From Pseudomonadota bacterium (GTDB taxonomy: Bacteria > Myxococcota_A > Polyangia > Haliangiales > Haliangiaceae), in NCBI GenBank assembly GCA_023386455.1, contig JAEWJO010000280.1:1-6038 (forward strand): a stretch of DNA of 6,038 bases, read 5' to 3'. Below the pieces are notes generated by a model. The model ran no database searches and had not been told where the DNA came from. It saw only the letters and a list, made by a program, of their open reading frames with translations. The translations under genes were made by a program, and so were the position numbers. Of this stretch, positions 1-4,216 are shown piece after piece (the first letter of the stretch is position 1; each line of letters begins with the position of its first letter).

Positions 1-1018
1 CTCGACCTACGGCTCGCAGGAGCTCGCGCGCAAGCGCGGGGCGCGCGTCGTCGACGTCCCGCGCCGGGGCTACGGTGCCGCGCTGATGGGCGCGATCGAC
101 GCCGCGCGCGGCCGATTCGTCATCATGGGCGACTCCGACGACAGCTACGACTTCTCGAACCTCGACCTGTTCGTCGAGAAGCTGCGCGAGGGCGAGGACC
201 TCGTGATGGGCAATCGCTTCCAGGGCGGGATCCAGCCCGGCGCGATGCCGTTCCTGCACAGGTACCTCGGCAACCCGGTGCTCTCGTTCATCGGCCGGCT
301 GTTCTTCAAGAGTCCGGTCGGCGACTTCCACTGCGGCCTGCGCGGGTTCCGCAAGGACATCGTTCAGGTACTTGGACTACAAACGACCGGCATGGAGCTC
401 GCGTCGGAGATGGTCGTCAAGGCGACGCTGTTCGACCTGAAGATCGCCGAGGTCCCGACGACGCTCGCGCCCGACGGCCGGTCGCGCCCACCGCATCTGC
501 GCACGTGGCGCGACGGCTGGCGCCACCTCCGGTTCCTGCTGATCTACAGCCCGCGCTGGCTGTTCGTGTTGCCCGGCCTCGTCCTCATGGCGCTCGGCAT
601 CGTGTTCGGCGCGGCGATCGTCCACGGCCCGAAGCACGCGCTCGGCGCGACGTTCGACACCAACACGCTGATCTACGCGGGCACCGCGGTGATCATCGGC
701 TTCCAGGCGATCGTGTTCGGCCTGTTGACCCGCGTGTACGGCATGCAGCACGGCTTCCTGCCGCGGCGGGCGTTCATCGAGACGTTCACCGGCGCGGGCG
801 TGCTCGAAAAGGGGCTCGTGCTCGGCGCGATCGTGTTCCTGCTCGGGCTCGCGGGCTCGATCTATGCGGTCGTCCAGTGGAAGGGCACCGGCTACGGCGC
901 CCTCGTGTATCCGCAGATCCTCCGCGTCGTGATCCCGTCGGCGACCGCGATCGTCCTCGGGTTCCAGGTGATGCTCGCCGCGTTCTTCCTCGGCGTGCTG
1001 ATGATCAGCCGCAAATGA
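1..1018 (+). CDS. Membrane-anchored family 2 glycosyltransferase, polyprenyl-phosphate sugar synthase-like (5' partial)
   Basis: Probably transfers a sugar from a nucleotide sugar to polyprenyl (undecaprenyl) phosphate on the cytoplasmic face, like the DPM1/dolichyl-phosphate-glucose synthase branch of GT2. The frame is open to the left edge. 28 residues before the first in-window ATG (86) are typical of the family: GSQELARKRGARVV, then RRGYGAAL. The true start and the first beta strand are therefore missing, and the ATG at 86 is internal. 338 residues are visible. Numbering from that ATG, the metal/nucleotide motif GDSDDSYDF is at 15-23 with D16-x-D18. The family signatures GDFHCGLRGFR (79-89) and TTGMELASEMVVKA (100-113) follow. 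The C-terminal half has about four membrane spans, near 157-178, 193-216, 243-264 and 283-306. It ends in the ATGA overlap with galE. The family is clear. The sugar (glucose, mannose or other) cannot be read from the sequence. Confidence 0.92.
   Translation, partial: STYGSQELARKRGARVVDVPRRGYGAALMGAIDAARGRFVIMGDSDDSYDFSNLDLFVEKLREGEDLVMGNRFQGGIQPGAMPFLHRYLGNPVLSFIGRLFFKSPVGDFHCGLRGFRKDIVQVLGLQTTGMELASEMVVKATLFDLKIAEVPTTLAPDGRSRPPHLRTWRDGWRHLRFLLIYSPRWLFVLPGLVLMALGIVFGAAIVHGPKHALGATFDTNTLIYAGTAVIIGFQAIVFGLLTRVYGMQHGFLPRRAFIETFTGAGVLEKGLVLGAIVFLLGLAGSIYAVVQWKGTGYGALVYPQILRVVIPSATAIVLGFQVMLAAFFLGVLMISRK
1015..1018 (+). promoter_or_regulatory. ATGA stop/start overlap, polyprenyl-P sugar synthase to galE
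   Basis: The galE ATG (1015-1017) shares bases with the TGA (1016-1018) of the preceding gene. No good Shine-Dalgarno sequence precedes it (the upstream bases read atgatcagccgcaa), so galE translation probably depends on ribosomes terminating on the gene before (termination-reinitiation). Confidence 0.8.
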
Positions 1019-1992
1019 CCGCGCGCGACACGATCCTCGTCACGGGCGGCGCTGGATTCGTCGGCTCGCACTTCGTGCGCGCTGCGCTCGATGCCGGCAG
1101 CAAGGTCATCGTGCTCGACGACTTCTCCGGCGGCTCCGCCGTCGTGCCGGGTGCGGTCGTCGTCCGCGGCGACATCGCCGACCGCGCGCTCGGCGCCAGG
1201 GCGATCGCCGAGCATCGCGTCACGTCGGTGGTTCACTTCGCCGGCAAGATCGCGGTCGGCGAGTCGGTGCGCGAGCCCGCGCTGTATTTCGATCGCAACG
1301 TCGTCCGCACGCTCGCGCTGCTCGATACGATCCGCGAGCACGGCCCGAACACGCTGCTGTTCTCGTCGACGGCGGCGGTGTACGGCACGCCCGAGCGCGT
1401 CCCGATCGACGAGCAGGACCGGCTCGCGCCGATCAATCCGTACGGCGCGACGAAGCTCGCGATCGAGCACGCGCTCGCCGGCTACGGTGCGGCGTACGGC
1501 GTTCGCTGGGCGGCGCTGCGCTACTTCAACGCGTCCGGCGCGCATCCCGACGGCACGCTGCGCGAGAGCCACGATCCCGAGACGCACCTGATCCCGCTCG
1601 TGATCGACGCCGCGCTCGGCCGGCGTGCGCCGCTCGTCATCTTCGGCGACGACTACGCGACCGCGGACGGCACCTGCATCCGCGACTACGTCCACGTCTG
1701 CGACCTCGCGGCCGCCCACCTGGCGGCACTCGACAGGCTCGACGCCGGCACGTCGCTCGGCGTGATCAACCTCGGCGCGTCGACCGGGACGTCGGTCAAG
1801 GAGATCGTCTCCGCCGTCGAGCGCGTGCTCGGTCGCGCGGTGCCACACTCGATCGGTCCACGTCGCGAGGGCGATCCGGCGGTGCTGCTCGCGAGCAACG
1901 CGCTCGCCGCACGCGTGCTCGGCTGGCGTCCGGCACGCAGCGAGCTCGAGACGATCATCGATGACGCCATCCGATCGCGGAGCGCGACATGA
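1015..1992 (+). CDS. galE: UDP-glucose 4-epimerase (GalE)
   Basis: Extended short-chain dehydrogenase/reductase that interconverts UDP-glucose and UDP-galactose (some members also act on the N-acetyl forms) in the cytoplasm, using tightly bound NAD. The product is 325 residues, close to the usual 330-340. The NAD-binding GGAGFVG is at 11-17, D35-D36 follow the second strand, and HFAGKIAVGES is at 74-84. The catalytic Ser/Thr lies in SSTAAVYG (117-124), and Y143-x3-K147 is intact. Substrate-site motifs RYFNASGA (169-176), DGTCIRDYVHV (218-228) and PRREGDPAV (282-290) are present. The start at 1015 is chosen because it puts the Rossmann strand at residues 6-10, as usual, and makes an ATGA overlap with the gene before. 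The frame is open much further upstream (to 505), but that stretch is Arg/Pro-rich shadow of the preceding gene. It likely supplies UDP-galactose or a related sugar to the neighbouring transferases. Confidence 0.94.
   Translation: MTARDTILVTGGAGFVGSHFVRAALDAGSKVIVLDDFSGGSAVVPGAVVVRGDIADRALGARAIAEHRVTSVVHFAGKIAVGESVREPALYFDRNVVRTLALLDTIREHGPNTLLFSSTAAVYGTPERVPIDEQDRLAPINPYGATKLAIEHALAGYGAAYGVRWAALRYFNASGAHPDGTLRESHDPETHLIPLVIDAALGRRAPLVIFGDDYATADGTCIRDYVHVCDLAAAHLAALDRLDAGTSLGVINLGASTGTSVKEIVSAVERVLGRAVPHSIGPRREGDPAVLLASNALAARVLGWRPARSELETIIDDAIRSRSAT
1979..1992 (+). promoter_or_regulatory. Shine-Dalgarno plus ATGA overlap, galE to GT2
   Basis: GGAG at 1979-1982 lies six bases before the ATG at 1989, and that ATG overlaps the galE TGA (1990-1992). 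This is the only one of the three junctions with a clear Shine-Dalgarno core, so this gene may combine coupled and direct initiation. Confidence 0.72.
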
Positions 1993-2867
1993 TCACGTTC
2001 GCGATCCCGTACTACAGCGGGCTACCGTTCCTCGAGCGGACGATCGCGAGCGTGCTCGCCCAGACCGAGGCGTCGTGGACCGCGGTCGTGTGCGACGACA
2101 GCCCGACCGCCGAGGCGCGCGAGACGACGCTTCGCGCCGGCGGCGGCCGCGTCCGCTACGTGGCGAACGAGAAGAACCTCGGCATGGCGGCGAGCTTCAA
2201 TCGCTGCATCGACATCGGGCAGACCGAGCTCGTCACCGTGCTCCACGCCGATGACGAGCTCGCTCCCGACTACGCGCGGCTGATGCTCGACGCGGCGGCG
2301 CGCCATCCCGATGCGGCCGCGTTCTACTGCGGCATCGACGTGATCGGCGCCGATGGCAAGCCGGCGTTCTCGCTCCCCCATGCGGTCAAGCGCCGGCTCG
2401 ATCCCGCGTATCGCCACGAGCACGTCCACGACGGCGAGCCCGGCGTTCGCGCGCTGCTCCGCGGCAACTTCATCCCGGCCGCGAGCCTGTGCTTCCGCAA
2501 GCGCGTGCTCGGCGACCGGCGCTTCGTCGCGCGCTACCGGTTCGTGCTCGACTGGGAGCTGACGCTCGGCATCCTGCTCGACGGCCACACGCTCGTCGGC
2601 TTGCCCGCGCACGCGCTGCGCAACCGCGCCCATGAAGGTGCGGCGACCGAGCAGCTGACGCGCGCGCACTCGCGGTTCACCGAGGAGATCGAGCTGTATC
2701 GCGAGATGGCCGCGATCGCCGAGGCGCGCGGCTGGCCGCGCTGCGCCGCCGTCGCGAAGCACAGGTACCTGACCCGACTCCACGTGCTCTATCGCGCGCT
2801 GCGCGGGCTCGCGAGGCTCGACCTCGCCGACGCGCGCCACGGCTTCGAGCTGTTGCGGATGGGATGA
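1989..2867 (+). CDS. Cytoplasmic family 2 (GT-A) glycosyltransferase
   Basis: Inverting GT2 enzyme expected to transfer a sugar from a nucleotide donor to a glycan or lipid-linked acceptor at the inner face of the membrane. The 292-residue protein opens directly with the first beta strand, ITFAIPYYSG (2-11), followed by ERTIASVLAQT (16-26). D36-D37 bind the nucleotide, NEKNLGMAASFNRCI (60-74) is the usual loop, and the DxD-like metal site is HADDEL (86-91, D88/D89). DWEL (188-191) sits where the catalytic-base region (ED/WE type) lies, and RAHEGAATEQLT (213-224) matches the arginine/histidine donor-site segment of the family. The last 70 residues are helical, Arg-rich and have no membrane span. 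The start overlaps the galE stop as ATGA, with GGAG six bases upstream (1979-1982). The sugar and acceptor are unknown. Its place next to galE makes a galactosyl-type donor plausible but unproven. Confidence 0.9.
   Translation: MITFAIPYYSGLPFLERTIASVLAQTEASWTAVVCDDSPTAEARETTLRAGGGRVRYVANEKNLGMAASFNRCIDIGQTELVTVLHADDELAPDYARLMLDAAARHPDAAAFYCGIDVIGADGKPAFSLPHAVKRRLDPAYRHEHVHDGEPGVRALLRGNFIPAASLCFRKRVLGDRRFVARYRFVLDWELTLGILLDGHTLVGLPAHALRNRAHEGAATEQLTRAHSRFTEEIELYREMAAIAEARGWPRCAAVAKHRYLTRLHVLYRALRGLARLDLADARHGFELLRMG
2864..2867 (+). promoter_or_regulatory. ATGA stop/start overlap, GT2 to PIG-V-like gene
   Basis: The ATG (2864-2866) overlaps the TGA (2865-2867) of the GT2 gene. Upstream there is only a weak purine stretch (ggatggg). 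A second in-frame ATG at 2870 lies directly downstream, so initiation could occur at either. The overlap favours 2864. Confidence 0.7.
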
Positions 2868-4216
2868 CGATGAGCCCGCCGATGACGAGCCTGCGCGCAC
2901 AGCTGACCGAGGTCGGTCGCCGGCTCTCGCCGATCGCGGCGACGCCGTGGTTCCGCCTCGTCGTCGCGAGCCTGCTCGTCATCTGTCATCTGATCGCGTT
3001 CTCGCGCGCCGGCGAGTCGCGGCTCGGCCTGCCGTTCAACGCGGCGCCCGGCCACGCGCCGTACTACTCCGAGCCCGACGTGTCGACGATGCGCGGCTAT
3101 CCGCGGCAGCCGCACTACTGGTCGCGCATGCTCGTGTCGCGGTGGGACGCGCAGCACTACATCGGGTTCGCGGTGCGCGGCCTGACGTCGTGCCCGACCG
3201 ACGGCGCGACTGCGGTCGACATGGACTACCTCGACTGCGGGCTCAACTGGTTCGCGACGTTCGGCAAGGCGGGCGGCATCGTCGCCGACACGACGGGCAT
3301 CCCGGCCGACGCGGCGCTCCTGCTGCTCGCGATCCTCGCGGCGCTGATCCTCAACCTGCTGTGGACGAGCAAGCCGATCACCGATCGCATCGGCCAGCTG
3401 GAGGCGTACGCGACGCTCCTCGCGTTCAACCTGTTCCCGTCGGCGTTCTACATCGTCACGCCGTACACCGAGGGCGCGACGCTCGCGCTCGTGATCGCGG
3501 GCTTCGTGTGCCTGTTGCGCGAGCGGTGGATGTTGTCGGCGTTGCTCGTCGGCGCGGCGACGGCGCTGCGCCTGACCGCCGGCGGATTCGGCGTCGCGCT
3601 CGGCTGCGCGCTCCTGTACGCCGCGTGGGAGCGCCATCGCGACGGCAAGGCCGACTGGAAGAAGCCGCTCTACGCGATCCCGCTCGTGATGTGGGGACTC
3701 GTCGTGTACGTGATCGTGTTGAAGCTGTCGGTCGGCGACGGCTTCGCATTCTTCCGCGCGCAGGCGGCGTTCGCCGAGGCGCAGGGCGACGGCGGCTGGG
3801 CGTTCGGGCGTCTGTTCGACGGCGAGTTCTACCTGCGCGGATTCACGGCGCAGCACCTCGACAGCATCGTCGTCGTCGGCACGTTCGCGATCATCGCGCT
3901 CACCGGGCGCGAGGTGTGGCGGCGATTCGGTCGCACGGCCGGCATCTTCCTCGTCGTCGCCGCCGTGCTGCTCGCGTGCGCACCGCTCGCGATCGATCGG
4001 TTCCAGTACTGGGGCCTGAACCGCTACTTCCTGCTGCTGCCGCTGACGTTCTTCTGCGCCGGCGTGATGGCGCGCAAGCACACCGCGGTCTACGTGCTGT
4101 GGCTGCTCCTGTGCGCGGCGCTGTACTGGCACGTCGAGCTCTGCAGCTACATCTCGCAGGGGCACCCTGGCGTGTGCCCGTGCATGGGCCGCCTCGAGTT
4201 CACGATGCCCTACTGA
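2864..4216 (+). CDS. PIG-V-like (GT76-type) GT-C membrane glycosyltransferase
   Basis: 450-residue polytopic membrane protein resembling bacterial PIG-V-like mannosyltransferases, which use a polyprenyl-phosphate sugar on the outer face of the membrane. Matching features: SRWDAQHY (92-99) gives the family's W-D-x-x-x-Y after the first span (30-46), probably with catalytic Asp95. FNLFPSAFYIVTPYTEG (188-204) corresponds to the family's Phe-Pro...Pro-Tyr-x-Glu segment. Further matches are LLVGAATALRLTAGG (227-241), GDGFAFFRAQAAF (291-303) and NRYFLLLPLTFF (386-397). About ten spans are visible, the clearest near 30-46, 150-167, 203-218, 267-286, 335-347, 360-376, 388-402 and 407-422. Two extra features are Cys110/Cys125 in the first external loop and a C-terminal HxxxC...HxxxCxC (423-440). 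The start at 2864 is ATGA-coupled to the previous gene; ATGs at 2870 and 2882 in the same frame are alternatives. The stop overlaps the convergent gene. The donor is probably the lipid-linked sugar made by the first gene (inference). Confidence 0.77.
   Translation: MTMSPPMTSLRAQLTEVGRRLSPIAATPWFRLVVASLLVICHLIAFSRAGESRLGLPFNAAPGHAPYYSEPDVSTMRGYPRQPHYWSRMLVSRWDAQHYIGFAVRGLTSCPTDGATAVDMDYLDCGLNWFATFGKAGGIVADTTGIPADAALLLLAILAALILNLLWTSKPITDRIGQLEAYATLLAFNLFPSAFYIVTPYTEGATLALVIAGFVCLLRERWMLSALLVGAATALRLTAGGFGVALGCALLYAAWERHRDGKADWKKPLYAIPLVMWGLVVYVIVLKLSVGDGFAFFRAQAAFAEAQGDGGWAFGRLFDGEFYLRGFTAQHLDSIVVVGTFAIIALTGREVWRRFGRTAGIFLVVAAVLLACAPLAIDRFQYWGLNRYFLLLPLTFFCAGVMARKHTAVYVLWLLLCAALYWHVELCSYISQGHPGVCPCMGRLEFTMPY
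4210..4216. other. Tail-to-tail overlap of convergent genes
   Basis: The plus-strand PIG-V-like gene stops with TGA at 4214-4216. The minus-strand gene stops with TAG (read as CTA on the plus strand) at 4210-4212. The coding regions therefore overlap by 7 bases. There is no room for an intergenic terminator, so transcription of either gene must run into, or end within, the other. Confidence 0.85.

Noticed and set aside
505..1014. Apparent 170-residue N-terminal extension of GalE
   Set aside because: The stretch is Arg/Pro/His-rich with no fold signature and lies entirely over the membrane half of the preceding glycosyltransferase in another frame. GalE begins naturally at 1015 with its Rossmann strand and the ATGA overlap.
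892..1848. 318-codon minus-strand frame opposite galE
   Set aside because: Low-complexity Arg/Asp/Val/Glu composition and no domain. It is the complement of a clearly conserved gene.
256..2770. 12-base repeat gcacaggtacct at 256-267 and 2759-2770
   Set aside because: Both copies are in frame within unrelated parts of two glycosyltransferases and encode HRYL. Two copies 2.5 kb apart without flanking similarity are best explained by chance.
2022..2900. 292-codon minus-strand frame opposite the GT2 gene
   Set aside because: Same low-complexity antisense pattern. The plus-strand frame carries all the GT-A motifs.
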